NCBI GenBank assembly: GCA_040385825.1
Contig: JAZKGQ010000003.1
Coordinates: 1 to 64,000, forward strand
Source: JANNNF01 sp040385825
GTDB taxonomy: Bacteria > Pseudomonadota > Alphaproteobacteria > Rhodobacterales > Rhodobacteraceae
Direction: 5' to 3'
Length of the DNA stretch: 64,000 nt
In this document: positions 1 to 8,466 of the stretch, in pieces
Layout of the letters: every line of letters begins with the position of its first letter
Position numbering within the stretch: the stretch's first letter is position 1
The notes under the pieces: generated by a model
Told to the model about the DNA's origin: nothing
The model's database searches: none
What the model saw: only the letters and a program-made list of their open reading frames with translations
Translations under genes and position numbers: made by a program

Positions 1-106
1 GCAGGTTGTTCATCAGCATCCGCATCGGGGCCTCGGTCAGCCAGCTTTTGGCGGTAATCGTGGTGCCGGTGGCGGGAAAGATGTCGCGGGTGTTGTGGCG
101 GGTCAT
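1..106 (-). CDS. hutU: urocanate hydratase, N-terminal fragment (runs off left edge)
   Basis: Only the first 35 codons are in the window, read leftward from an ATG at 106-104. The residues include TAKSWLTEAPMRMLMNNL, which matches the N-terminal part of urocanase (the usual form is SAKSWLTEAPLRMLMNNL). Urocanase hydrates urocanate to imidazolone propionate, step two of histidine degradation, using tightly bound NAD+. The start lies 7 bp after the hutH stop, so it should be the third gene of a hutI-hutH-hutU transcript. The active-site part lies outside the window, so integrity cannot be judged. Confidence 0.88.
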   Translation of the reverse strand, partial: MTRHNTRDIFPATGTTITAKSWLTEAPMRMLMNNL

Positions 107-113
107 TTGGGCC

Positions 114-1643
114 TCACAAGGTGGGAAGGGACAGGCCGCAGGCTGTGGTCAGCGCGGCATCGGCAATCAGGGTGCTGGCGGCGGCCATGTCGGGGGCCAT
201 GAAACGGTCGGCCTCAAGCGCGGCCACATCGGTGCGGAACCGCGCAATGGCCTGCTGCAACGGCGGCGATGTTTGCAAGGGCGCGCGAAACTCCACCCCC
301 TGGGCCGCGCACATCGCCTCGACCCCCAGAATGACGTTCAGGTTGGCGACCATCGGCGACAGGCGGCGTGCGCCGTGCGCCGCCATGCTGACGTGATCTT
401 CCTGATTGGCCGAAGTGGGGGTGCTGTCGATCACGGTCGCATGGGCCAGATGCTTGTTTTCGCTCATCAGGGCGGCGGTCGTCACCTCGGCGATCATCAT
501 GCCGGAATTCAGGCCGGGTTTGGGCGTCAGGAACGCCGGCAGATCGAAGGACAGCACCGGATCGACCATCAGCGCCACGCGCCGCTGTGCGATCGCCCCG
601 ATTTCCGAAATCGCCAGCGCGATCATGTCTGCCGCAAAACCAACGGGTTCCGCGTGGAAGTTGCCCCCCGAAACGATCTGCCCATCAGCCAGGATCAGCG
701 GGTTGTCGGTGGCGGCATTGGACTCCACCTCCAGCGTGGCGGCGGCCATGCGCAGCACATCCATCGCGGCCCCTGTGACCTGCGGCTGGCAGCGGATGCA
801 ATAGGGATCCTGCACGCGGGTATCCCCGACCCGGTGGCTTTCGCGGATTTCCGACCCATCTAGCAGGGCGCGCATGGTGGCCGCAGCCTCGATCTGCCCG
901 GCATGACCGCGCAGGGCGTGGATCTGGGGGTGCAGGGGGGCGGTGGAGCCCATGATCGCATCGGTGGACAGCGCCGAAGTCACCAGCGCGGCTTGTGCGC
1001 CGCGCCAGGCCCCCCACAGGCCAACCAGCGCGTAAGCCGTTGAAAACTGAGTGCCATTGATCAGCGCCAGACCTTCCTTCGGCCCCAGAGTCACCGGGGC
1101 CAGACCCGCCAGCCGCAATGCCTCGGCCGAGGGCATCACCCGGCCCTGAAAATCCGCGTGGCCTTCGCCGATCATGGTGGCGGCCATATGGGCCAGCGGG
1201 GCCAGATCGCCAGAGGCCCCGACCGACCCCTGCGCCGGGATCACCGGCGTCACGCCATGGGCCAGCATCGCCTCGATCTGCGCAACGATGGCCCACCGCA
1301 CCCCCGACGCCCCGCGCCCGAGGCTGAGCAGTTTCAGCGCCATCATCAGCCGCGCAACCCCGCGCGGCATCGGATCGCCCACACCGCAGCAATGCGACAG
1401 GATCAGGTTTCTTTGAAGCGTATCCGTGTCTTGCGCAGCGATCTTGAGGCTGGCCAGCTTGCCAAATCCGGTGTTCACGCCATACACCGGCACCGCCCCG
1501 GCTGCGGCCCTTGCGATGACGGCGGCGGCAGCCTCGACCGGGGCGCGGGCGCTGTCGGGCAGGCGGGCCGGGGATTCAAGGCGATACAGGCGTTCCAGTT
1601 GCGCCAGGGTGGTCTGGCCGGGGATCAGGATTTCAGGCGTCAA
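114..1643 (-). CDS. hutH: histidine ammonia-lyase
   Basis: Deaminates L-histidine to urocanate, the first committed step of the hut pathway. The 509-aa product has the usual family length. The Ala-Ser-Gly triad that cyclises to the MIO electrophile is at about residues 143-145 (GSVGASGDLAPL), and YGVNTGFG is near residue 55. I start at a TTG at 1643-1641 because GGAGG lies just upstream and the protein then begins at TPEILIPGQTTL like its relatives; a longer open frame to 1808 adds only low-complexity Pro/Cys-rich sequence. With this start it overlaps the end of hutI by 11 bp, which suggests translational coupling. Confidence 0.95.
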   Translation of the reverse strand: MTPEILIPGQTTLAQLERLYRLESPARLPDSARAPVEAAAAVIARAAAGAVPVYGVNTGFGKLASLKIAAQDTDTLQRNLILSHCCGVGDPMPRGVARLMMALKLLSLGRGASGVRWAIVAQIEAMLAHGVTPVIPAQGSVGASGDLAPLAHMAATMIGEGHADFQGRVMPSAEALRLAGLAPVTLGPKEGLALINGTQFSTAYALVGLWGAWRGAQAALVTSALSTDAIMGSTAPLHPQIHALRGHAGQIEAAATMRALLDGSEIRESHRVGDTRVQDPYCIRCQPQVTGAAMDVLRMAAATLEVESNAATDNPLILADGQIVSGGNFHAEPVGFAADMIALAISEIGAIAQRRVALMVDPVLSFDLPAFLTPKPGLNSGMMIAEVTTAALMSENKHLAHATVIDSTPTSANQEDHVSMAAHGARRLSPMVANLNVILGVEAMCAAQGVEFRAPLQTSPPLQQAIARFRTDVAALEADRFMAPDMAAASTLIADAALTTACGLSLPTL

Positions 1644-2832
1644 GGCGGCCTCCGAAAATGCGGGTGTGCAGGGCGGTGGCCCCGATGCGATAGGACAGTT
1701 CTGCCGGGTGCTGCGCGTGCCACAGGCACAGATCGGCGCGCAGGCCGGGGGCAATGGTGCCCCGGTCGGACAGACCAAGGGCGCGGGCGGCATGGGCGGT
1801 GGTGCCAAGCAGCGCTTCTTCCGGCGTCATGCGGAACAGGGTGCAGGCCATGTTCATCGCCAGCGGCAGCGAGGTCATCGGCGACGAGCCGGGGTTGCAG
1901 TCGGTGGCGACAGCCATCGGCACGCCTGCGGCACGCAGGGCGGCGATCGGGGGCATCTGCGTTTCGCGCAAGGTGTAGAATGCACCGGGCAGGATCACCG
2001 CAACAGTGCCGGCCGTGGCCATGGCGGCGATGCCATCCGCCCCCAGATATTCCAGATGATCGGCAGACAGCGCGCCATGGCGGGCGGCAAGCGCAGCCCC
2101 GCCCAGGTCCGACAACTGTTCGGCATGCAGCTTGACCGGCAGGCCAAGCCCTTGGGCCACATCGAAAATCCGGGCCACCTGTGCAGGCGAAAAGGCGATG
2201 CCTTCGCAGAACGCATCGACCGCATCGACCAGCCCTTCGGCATGGGCGGCGTGCAGCGAGGGGATCACCACCTCGTCCAGATAGGCGTCGCTGCGGCCTG
2301 CATATTCGGGTGGGGTGGCGTGGGCGGCGAGGTGCGTCGTGGTGATGCCGACCGGCCGCGCCGCACCAATCGCACGGGCGGCGCGCAGCATCTTGGCCTC
2401 ATCCGCCAGCGTCAGGCCGTAGCCGGATTTCACCTCCAGCGTCGTTGTTCCGGTCGCCAGCATCTGGTCGACGCGCGGCAGCGAAGCGGCCAGCAGATCG
2501 GCCTCGGATGCCGCGCGGGTGGCGCTGACGGTGGACAGGATACCCCCCCCGGCGCGCGCGACCTGCGCGTAACTGGCCCCGTTCAGCCGCATTTCAAACT
2601 CGGCCGCCCGGTTGCCGCCGAACACCACATGGCTGTGGCAGTCGATCAGGCCGGGGGTCAGCAGCCGGCCCTGGCAATCGGTCGCCGACAGGGCGCGGTG
2701 GTCCGCCGGCAGGTCTGCCATCGCGCCGACCCACAGGATCCGCGCGCCATCCAGCACCACGGCGCCATCCGAGATCAGGCCATAGCCCGAGGTCATGGTC
2801 GCAATCGTGGCATGGGTCAGAAGAATCGCCAT
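1633..2832 (-). CDS. hutI: imidazolonepropionase
   Basis: Hydrolyses 4-imidazolone-5-propionate to N-formimidoyl-L-glutamate, step three of histidine degradation. It is a 399-aa metal-dependent amidohydrolase: DCHSHVVFGG (metal-binding HxH) is at about residues 64-73, HLAAHA and KLHAEQLSD follow, and VATDCNPGSSP carries the late metal-ligand Asp. The ATG at 2832-2830 gives the standard N-terminus (MAILLTHATIATM); a frame running further upstream to 3651 lies antisense to hutF and is spurious. First gene of the leftward hutIHU transcript, driven by the promoter at 2863-2891. Confidence 0.95.
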   Translation of the reverse strand: MAILLTHATIATMTSGYGLISDGAVVLDGARILWVGAMADLPADHRALSATDCQGRLLTPGLIDCHSHVVFGGNRAAEFEMRLNGASYAQVARAGGGILSTVSATRAASEADLLAASLPRVDQMLATGTTTLEVKSGYGLTLADEAKMLRAARAIGAARPVGITTTHLAAHATPPEYAGRSDAYLDEVVIPSLHAAHAEGLVDAVDAFCEGIAFSPAQVARIFDVAQGLGLPVKLHAEQLSDLGGAALAARHGALSADHLEYLGADGIAAMATAGTVAVILPGAFYTLRETQMPPIAALRAAGVPMAVATDCNPGSSPMTSLPLAMNMACTLFRMTPEEALLGTTAHAARALGLSDRGTIAPGLRADLCLWHAQHPAELSYRIGATALHTRIFGGRLDA

Positions 2833-2837
2833 CGGGC

Positions 2838-2867
2838 TTGCCTTATGTCTTGGAGTAGGGCTAATAT
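2838..2867 (+). promoter_or_regulatory. candidate sigma70-type promoter for hutF-hutC
   Basis: TTGCCT at 2838-2843 (-35, 4/6) and TAATAT at 2862-2867 (-10, 4/6) are 18 bp apart and point at hutF. The -10 lies in the left half of the palindrome at 2863-2880. Assigned from sequence match only. Confidence 0.45.
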
Positions 2868-2880
2868 GTCTGCACATATT
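2863..2880. promoter_or_regulatory. candidate HutC operator: AATATGT-CTGC-ACATATT palindrome
   Basis: A perfect 7-4-7 inverted repeat, AATATGT (2863-2869) and ACATATT (2874-2880), lies midway between hutI and hutF. Its TGT...ACA core resembles the operators of GntR/HutC-family repressors. It overlaps the -10 boxes of both divergent promoter candidates, so one bound dimer could silence both transcripts. The HutC gene is 1.4 kb to the right. Confidence 0.6.
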
Positions 2881-2891
2881 GCATCCGTCAA
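2863..2891 (-). promoter_or_regulatory. candidate sigma70-type promoter for hutI-hutH-hutU
   Basis: On the minus strand TTGACG (2891-2886) and CATATT (2868-2863) are separated by exactly 17 bp, 5/6 and 4/6 to consensus. The spacer and -10 contain the palindrome proposed as the HutC operator. It lies 31 bp upstream of the hutI start. Confidence 0.55.
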
Positions 2892-2904
2892 GCGAGGTTT
2901 GCCA

Positions 2905-4257
2905 ATGACCATCCTTCATGCCAGAACCGCGCTGTTGCCCGATGGCTGGGCGCAGGATGTGCGCATCACAGTGACGGAGGGGCGGATCGCCGGGGTGCAG
3001 GTGGGGGTGCCGGGGGCCGACATCGGCTGTGTGCTGGCGGCCCCGGTGAACCTGCATTCGCATGCGTTTCAACGCGCCATGGCCGGAATGACCGAACGGC
3101 GCGGGCCGGGGACCGACAGTTTCTGGACCTGGCGCGATCTGATGTACCGCTTTCTGGACCATCTGACCCCTGACGACGTGCAGGCGATTGCGGCTTTCGT
3201 GATGATGGAAATGGCCGAGGCGGGCTATGCGGCGGTGGCGGAGTTTCACTATCTGCACCATCAACCGGGTGGCGCGGCCTATGCCGATCTGGCCGAAATG
3301 GCGGGGCGGGTTGCGGCGGCGGCGGACCAGACCGGGCTGGGGTTGACCCTGCTGCCGGTGCTGTATCAGCGCGGCGGCTGCGATGGCCGTGCCCTGGGGG
3401 CGGGGCAGTTGCGCTTTGGCAATGACATCAACCGCTTTGCCGATCTTTGGGCTGGGGCGGTGCGGGTTTGCAAGGGGCTGCCGGGTGATACGGTGGTGGG
3501 GGTCGCGCCGCATTCGCTGCGGGCGGTCAGTGCCCAAGGGTTGGCGGCCGTGCAGGCGCTTGCGCCCGCCGCCCCGGTTCACATTCATGTCGCCGAGCAA
3601 GTGGCTGAAGTTGCAGAGGTTCTGGCCCATACCGGCGCGCGGCCCGTGCAATGGCTGCTAGAGAATACAGATCTCTCGGACCGCTGGTGCCTGATCCATG
3701 CGACGCAGATGGACCCCTGGGAAACCGAAGCCATGGCGCGGTCGGGGGCGGTGGCGGGGCTGTGCCCGATCACCGAGGCCAATCTGGGCGACGGCATCTT
3801 TGACGGCGTGCGGTTTCTGGCGACGGGCGGGCAGTTCGGGGTGGGGTCCGACAGCAACGTGCGCATCACCCTGACCGAGGAATTGCGGCTGCTGGAATAT
3901 TCGCAGCGTTTGTACGGGCGCGGGCGGGCGATGCTGGCCAGCCCGGAAAAGTCAACCGGGCGCGTGCTTTACGAGGGGAACCTCATAGGCAGCGCGAAGG
4001 CCGCAGGGCGCAGTTCGGGAGCGATCCGGGTCGGGGCCTGCGCTGATCTGCTGGCGCTGGACATGGGGGCGGTGGACCTTGAGGGGCGGCAGGGTGATGA
4101 CATTCTGGATGCGCTGATCTTTGCGGGCGATGACCGGATGGTGACTGACCTGTGGTCGGCGGGGCGGCATGTCGTGACGGGGGGACGGCATGTCGCGCGC
4201 GGGGCCATCGAGGCCGCCTATCGGCGCTGCATGGCAAAGCTGCGGGCGCGGCTGTGA
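2905..4257 (+). CDS. hutF: formimidoylglutamate deiminase
   Basis: Deiminates N-formimidoyl-L-glutamate to N-formyl-L-glutamate plus ammonia; an N-formylglutamate amidohydrolase (HutG, not in the window) would then give glutamate. The 450-aa amidohydrolase has HSHAFQRAMAGMTE from about residue 51, HIHVAEQ, CLIHATQMD, CPITEANLGDG and GVGSDSNVRI, the expected series of metal and active-site motifs in order. The ATG at 2905 follows GAGG with normal spacing. Its presence shows this organism uses the two-step HutF/HutG branch rather than direct formiminoglutamase. The stop overlaps the hutC start. Confidence 0.95.
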   Translation: MTILHARTALLPDGWAQDVRITVTEGRIAGVQVGVPGADIGCVLAAPVNLHSHAFQRAMAGMTERRGPGTDSFWTWRDLMYRFLDHLTPDDVQAIAAFVMMEMAEAGYAAVAEFHYLHHQPGGAAYADLAEMAGRVAAAADQTGLGLTLLPVLYQRGGCDGRALGAGQLRFGNDINRFADLWAGAVRVCKGLPGDTVVGVAPHSLRAVSAQGLAAVQALAPAAPVHIHVAEQVAEVAEVLAHTGARPVQWLLENTDLSDRWCLIHATQMDPWETEAMARSGAVAGLCPITEANLGDGIFDGVRFLATGGQFGVGSDSNVRITLTEELRLLEYSQRLYGRGRAMLASPEKSTGRVLYEGNLIGSAKAAGRSSGAIRVGACADLLALDMGAVDLEGRQGDDILDALIFAGDDRMVTDLWSAGRHVVTGGRHVARGAIEAAYRRCMAKLRARL

Positions 4258-4943
4258 TCTTGCAGGGATGGGAGGCCATCCGCGCCGAGGTGCTGCGCCG
4301 CATCCGGGTGCGCGACTGGCCGCCGGGGGCATTGATCCCCGCCGAGGAGGCGCTGGCGGTGGAATTTGGCTGCGCACGGGCAACGGTCAACCGCGCCCTG
4401 CGCGATCTGGCCGTGGCCGGAGTGCTGGAACGCCGCCGCCGGGCGGGCACGCGGGTCGCGGCCCTGCCGATCCGCAAGGCGACGCTGGACATTCCGGTGA
4501 TCCGGCAAGAGGTCGAGGCGCGGGGGCAGGCGCACAGCCACCGCGTCTTGCTGCGCGAAGACCGGGTGCCGCCGGTGCCGGTGGCCTCGCGGCTTGGCCT
4601 GCCGGGGGGGGCGCGGCTGGTCTATCTGGAGACGCTGCATCTGGGCGACGGGCGGCCCTTCGTGTTTGAAACCCGCTGGCTGAACCCGGCGGCAATCGCG
4701 GTGCCCTTGCCGGATTTCGTGGGGATGTCGGCCAATGAATGGCTGGTTGCGCATGTGGCCTATGTCTCGGGCGACATTGCCTTTTCGGCGGAAGGAGCAG
4801 GTGGGCGCGAGGCCGCGGTTCTGGGGGTTGCACAGGGCACGGCACTGTTCATCACCGAACGCACCACCTGGGACAGCGTGGCCCCGATCACGCTGGTACG
4901 GCTGGCGCATGGTCCGGGCTACCGGGTGCAGACGCTGGTATAG
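4254..4943 (+). CDS. hutC: histidine utilisation repressor, GntR/HutC family
   Basis: A 229-aa regulator with an N-terminal winged helix (about residues 1-70, including ALIPAEEALAVEFGCARATVNRALRDL, here cited as two adjoining helices) and a C-terminal UTRA ligand domain. Family members repress hut genes and are released by urocanate. The start is a GTG at 4254 that overlaps the hutF stop as GTGA; no closer in-frame ATG exists, and this length is typical of HutC. The likely operator is the palindrome at 2863-2880. Its last 56 bp overlap the 3' end of the convergent LysR gene. Confidence 0.92.
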   Translation: MILQGWEAIRAEVLRRIRVRDWPPGALIPAEEALAVEFGCARATVNRALRDLAVAGVLERRRRAGTRVAALPIRKATLDIPVIRQEVEARGQAHSHRVLLREDRVPPVPVASRLGLPGGARLVYLETLHLGDGRPFVFETRWLNPAAIAVPLPDFVGMSANEWLVAHVAYVSGDIAFSAEGAGGREAAVLGVAQGTALFITERTTWDSVAPITLVRLAHGPGYRVQTLV

Positions 4944-5793
4944 GGCTGCGCCCGGAAAACCGCCGCCCCACCAGACGCACCAGACGGCGGTGGGTTTTCG
5001 AGATCCGGTGGCGCAGGTGCATGGCGGCATAGATCGGCTGGCCGATGTCGGGCACATCGGCGACGCGCTGAAACCGGCCGCTGGCCACCATGGCCTCGGC
5101 GGTTTCCACCAGCACGAACCCGGTGCCGCCCATGGCCTGCAACAACGAAACCACAGTGGCCGATTGCCCGACCGACAGCGGCGTGCCGGTGAGTTCGGGC
5201 AGCAACTGACGATGCGCATGTGCGAAGGCCGGCGAGAAATGGGTGACGATGCAGGTGGCCGGATCGATCTGCGCGCGACCGGCGGCGTCCGACGAGATCA
5301 GCCGATAGCTCACCTCGCCCACCGACTGGAAATAGAGGTCGGGATGCGGTTTGGGGGTGAACAGCAGGGCAAAGTCCTGCGCCCCCGACACCAGATCGGC
5401 GCACATCTGGGTGCTGTAATCGGGTTCGATGTAAAACCCCATCTGCGGAAAGGCACGGCGGAACTCGGCCACCAGCTCGCCGATATGGGCGGCGGCCAGA
5501 TCGTTCTGGATGCCAAGGCGCAGGGTCGCGGACTCGGTTGCCGGGGCCACGGCATGGCGGGCCTCGTTCCATTCCTGCCGCAGCAGGCGGGCGTGGGGTT
5601 CAAAGCGCAGCCCTTCGGTCGACAGTTCGGTGCCTGCGCGCGACCGCACGAACAGGCGCGCGCCGATGGCTTCTTCCAGCGCGACGACGCGGGCAGAGAC
5701 GGTGGATTGAGTGACACCCAGCCGGTCGGCGCTGCGGTTGAAGCTGCGGGTTTCGACAAGGTCGAGGAACGTGTCGAGAAGGTCGATCTGCAT
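4888..5793 (-). CDS. LysR-family transcriptional regulator
   Basis: A 301-aa LysR protein. The N-terminal winged helix (about residues 1-60: LDTFLDLVETRSFNRSADRLG, split here by its turn, then VTQSTVSARVVALEEAIGARLF) precedes a periplasmic-binding-like effector domain. AGGAGG lies upstream of the ATG at 5793. It is divergent from the two-flavoprotein amine operon starting near 5970, so it is probably the regulator of that operon. The effector is unknown. The C-terminus extends 56 bp into the convergent hutC gene. Confidence 0.9.
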   Translation of the reverse strand: MQIDLLDTFLDLVETRSFNRSADRLGVTQSTVSARVVALEEAIGARLFVRSRAGTELSTEGLRFEPHARLLRQEWNEARHAVAPATESATLRLGIQNDLAAAHIGELVAEFRRAFPQMGFYIEPDYSTQMCADLVSGAQDFALLFTPKPHPDLYFQSVGEVSYRLISSDAAGRAQIDPATCIVTHFSPAFAHAHRQLLPELTGTPLSVGQSATVVSLLQAMGGTGFVLVETAEAMVASGRFQRVADVPDIGQPIYAAMHLRHRISKTHRRLVRLVGRRFSGRSPIPASAPGSPDHAPAVPA

Positions 5794-5802
5794 GGGGCCT
5801 CC

Positions 5803-5821
5803 TGATCGGGTTTGCCGATCA
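5803..5821. promoter_or_regulatory. candidate LysR operator: TGATCGG-GTTTG-CCGATCA
   Basis: A perfect 7-5-7 inverted repeat 10 bp upstream of the LysR start codon, in the 161-bp gap between lysR and the divergent amine operon. Such a position is typical for LysR autoregulation and activation of a divergent operon. No binding data; assigned from symmetry and place. Confidence 0.45.
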
Positions 5822-5903
5822 ATAGCGCGGGGGAAGGGTGATTGTAAGATGGGGGGTGGCGGGGGATAGTCTTTTGTAATCTGCGCCTGGGACTACGGCA
5901 GGA

Positions 5904-5960
5904 GCCTCCGGCAAACTCGAATGAAGGCATTCGAGTATGGATATTTAAGAACAGATGATG
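5904..5960 (+). repeat. R1 repeat copy a
   Basis: GCCTCCGGC, then a perfect 9-4-9 hairpin (ACTCGAATG at 5915-5923, CATTCGAGT at 5928-5936), then GATATTTAAGA-ACAGATGATG. It abuts the first gene of the amine operon, so the ATGATG at 5955-5960 belongs to the repeat core. Confidence 0.75.
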
Positions 5961-5969
5961 GGGGCGGGA

Positions 5970-8402
5970 GTGGCAGAGTTTCCAACGCAGGCGCGGGTGG
6001 TGATCATTGGCGGCGGGGCTGTCGGGGTTTCCGCGCTGTACCATCTGGGAAAGGCTGGGTGGGCGGATTGTCTGCTGCTGGAAAAGAACGAGCTGACGGC
6101 GGGATCGACCTGGCATGCGGCGGGGAATGTGCCGACGTTCAGTGCAAGCTGGTCGGTGATGAATATGCAGCGCTATTCGGCGGACCTGTACCGGGGTCTG
6201 GGGGCGGCGGTCGACTATCCGATGAATTACCATATCACGGGGTCGGTGCGGCTGGCGCATTCGGCGTCACGGATGCAGGAATTTCAGCGGGTTGTGGGGA
6301 TGGGCCGCTATCAGGGGATGGACCTTGATATTCTGGGCGCGGATGAACTGCGCGGGCGCTATCCGTTTGTCGAGACGCATGGGCTGGCGGGGGCCTTGTA
6401 TGACCCCAACGATGGCGACATCGACCCGGCGCAGTTGACGCAGGCTCTGGCGAAGGGCGCGCGCGCCCATGGCTGCCGGATCGAGCGGTTCTGCCCGGTG
6501 ACTGCCGTGCGGCGCGAGGGCGACGAATGGGTCGTGGTGACGCCGAAGGGCGAGGTGCGCTGCGAGTATGTGGTGAACGCGGCGGGCTATTATGCGCGCG
6601 AAGTGGCGGCGATGTTTGGCCGTGATCTGCCGATGATGGTGATGAGCCATCAGTACATGCTGTTCGACGCGATCCCCGAAGTGGAGGCCTATAGCCGGGA
6701 AACCGGGGGCAAGCTGCCGCTGCTGCGCGATGTGGACAGCAGTTACTACCTGCGGCAGGAAAAGATGGGCTTCAACCTTGGCCCCTATGAGCGCAACTGC
6801 AAGGCGCATTGGGTGGCGGCGGATGATCCGTTCCCCAAGGATTTCAGCTTCCAACTGTTCCCCGACGATCTGGAGCGGCTGGAGTGGTACATCGGCGACG
6901 CGATGGCGCGGGTGCCGTTGCTGGAAAAGGCCAGCCTGACACGCGTGATCAACGGGCCGATCCCCTATACCCCCGATGGCAACCCCTTGATCGGGCCGAT
7001 GCCGGGGGTGCCGAACGCGTTCGAGGCCTGCGTGTTCACCTTTGGCATCTGTCAGGCCGGGGGCGCGGGCCGCGTGCTGGCGGAATGGATCACCGAAGGG
7101 GCGACGGAATGGGACATGTGGTCCTGCGACCCGCGCCGCTTTACCGGGTTCGAGGACCCAGACTATTGCGTCGCCAAGGGGATGGAGGTGTACGGGCATG
7201 AATATGCCATGCACTTCCCGCATCATGGCTGGCCTGCGGGGCGGGGCAGGAAACTGTCGCCGTTGCACGGGCGGACCGCTGCTTTGGGTGCGCAGTTCGG
7301 GGCCTATAACGGGTGGGAGCGGCCGAACTGGTATGCGCGCACCGAGGATGATGTCAGCGAGGCGGCGCAGCGGACATGGGACCGCGCGGGGCCTTGGTTT
7401 GCCGCCGTGCGCGATGAATGCCTTGCGGTGCGCGACCATGTGGGGGTGCTGGACCTGCCCGGATTCTCGCGGTTCGAGGTCGAGGGCGCAGGCTGTGCCG
7501 ACTGGCTGGCCGGGCGGATCGCCGGCGGCTTGCCGAAGATCGGGCGGATGGGGCTGGCCTATTTCCCCGACGACCGGGGCCGGATCGTGACGGAAATGTC
7601 GGTGGTGCGGCGCGAAGACGACGCGTTCACCCTGATCACCGCTGCGGTGGCGCAGGTGCATGACCGGGAATGGCTGTTGCGGGGGATGCCGGAGGGCGTG
7701 GTGTTGCGCGACCGGACCGAGGATTTCACCTGCCTCATCGTGACGGGGCCTGCCTCGCGGGTGCTGCTGGCGGGGCTGACAGAGGCGGATCTTTTCGCGC
7801 CGTGGTTAAGCGTGCAGGCGGCGGTGGTGGCGGGGCAGGACTGTGCCCTGTTCCGCGTCAGCTTTGCGGGCGAATTGGGGTGGGAGATCCACGCGACGCC
7901 TGAGCGGATGCCTGCGATCCATGATGCGGTGCTGGCTGCGGGCGCGCGGCCGTTTGGCATGTTCGCGCTGAATTCGCTGCGGATCGAAAAAGGGTATCGG
8001 GCGTGGAAGGGCGATCTTTCGACCGATTATTCATTGCTGGAAGGGGGGCTGGACCGGTTCATCCGATTCGACAAGCCGCAGGATTTTCCCGGCAAGGCTT
8101 CGCTGCTGGCGCAGAAACAGGCGGGGGTGGCGCGGCGGTTCTGTACGCTGGTGGTCGATGCGGGGGAATGCGACCCGCCTTACATGTCCACCATCTGGCA
8201 CGGTGGCGTGGTGGTGGGGGAAACCACCAGCGGCTATTTCGGGCACCGGGTGGGGGCCTGTATTGCGCTTGGCATGTTGCGGGTTGACCTGAACGTGCCG
8301 GGGACGGTGGTGGAGGTCGAGGTGTTCGGGCAGCGCTACCGGGCGGTGGTGCAGGCGGATGCGCCGCTGTGGGATGCAAAGAACGAGCGTATTCGCGCGT
8401 GA
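5970..8402 (+). CDS. FAD-dependent demethylating dehydrogenase with GcvT domain (DMGDH/sarcosine dehydrogenase-like)
   Basis: A 810-aa flavoprotein in two parts. The DAO-type FAD domain has GGGAVG near residues 14-19 and TWHAAG, whose His (about 49) is the covalent FAD site in dimethylglycine and sarcosine dehydrogenases. The second half is an aminomethyltransferase (GcvT) domain with GELGWEIH, which in relatives passes the released C1 unit to tetrahydrofolate. I prefer the GTG at 5970 because VAEFPTQARVVIIGGG aligns with MAEVPKHARAVVIGGG of the next gene; in-frame ATGs at 5955 and 5958 belong to an R1 repeat and are alternatives. The substrate is unknown; an N-methyl amine or amino acid is likely. 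Confidence 0.88.
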   Translation: MAEFPTQARVVIIGGGAVGVSALYHLGKAGWADCLLLEKNELTAGSTWHAAGNVPTFSASWSVMNMQRYSADLYRGLGAAVDYPMNYHITGSVRLAHSASRMQEFQRVVGMGRYQGMDLDILGADELRGRYPFVETHGLAGALYDPNDGDIDPAQLTQALAKGARAHGCRIERFCPVTAVRREGDEWVVVTPKGEVRCEYVVNAAGYYAREVAAMFGRDLPMMVMSHQYMLFDAIPEVEAYSRETGGKLPLLRDVDSSYYLRQEKMGFNLGPYERNCKAHWVAADDPFPKDFSFQLFPDDLERLEWYIGDAMARVPLLEKASLTRVINGPIPYTPDGNPLIGPMPGVPNAFEACVFTFGICQAGGAGRVLAEWITEGATEWDMWSCDPRRFTGFEDPDYCVAKGMEVYGHEYAMHFPHHGWPAGRGRKLSPLHGRTAALGAQFGAYNGWERPNWYARTEDDVSEAAQRTWDRAGPWFAAVRDECLAVRDHVGVLDLPGFSRFEVEGAGCADWLAGRIAGGLPKIGRMGLAYFPDDRGRIVTEMSVVRREDDAFTLITAAVAQVHDREWLLRGMPEGVVLRDRTEDFTCLIVTGPASRVLLAGLTEADLFAPWLSVQAAVVAGQDCALFRVSFAGELGWEIHATPERMPAIHDAVLAAGARPFGMFALNSLRIEKGYRAWKGDLSTDYSLLEGGLDRFIRFDKPQDFPGKASLLAQKQAGVARRFCTLVVDAGECDPPYMSTIWHGGVVVGETTSGYFGHRVGACIALGMLRVDLNVPGTVVEVEVFGQRYRAVVQADAPLWDAKNERIRA

Positions 8403-8413
8403 CGAGCGGCGGA

Positions 8414-8457
8414 GCGGGGCCAGCCCCGCACCCCGAGATATTTATGAACAGATGATG
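8414..8457 (+). repeat. R1 repeat copy b
   Basis: Hairpin GCGGGGC-CA-GCCCCGC (8414-8429), then ACCCCGA and the core GATATTTATGA-ACAGATGATG. It sits between two genes of one operon, so a strong terminator role would break the operon. Confidence 0.75.
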
Positions 8458-8466
8458 GGCAAGGTG

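Noticed and set aside
1426..2904. Open reading frame continuing upstream of hutF in the same frame
   Set aside because: It is antisense to hutH and hutI, is His/Gln/Arg-rich as GC-rich shadows are, and hutF has a good start at 2905 with family-type N-terminus.
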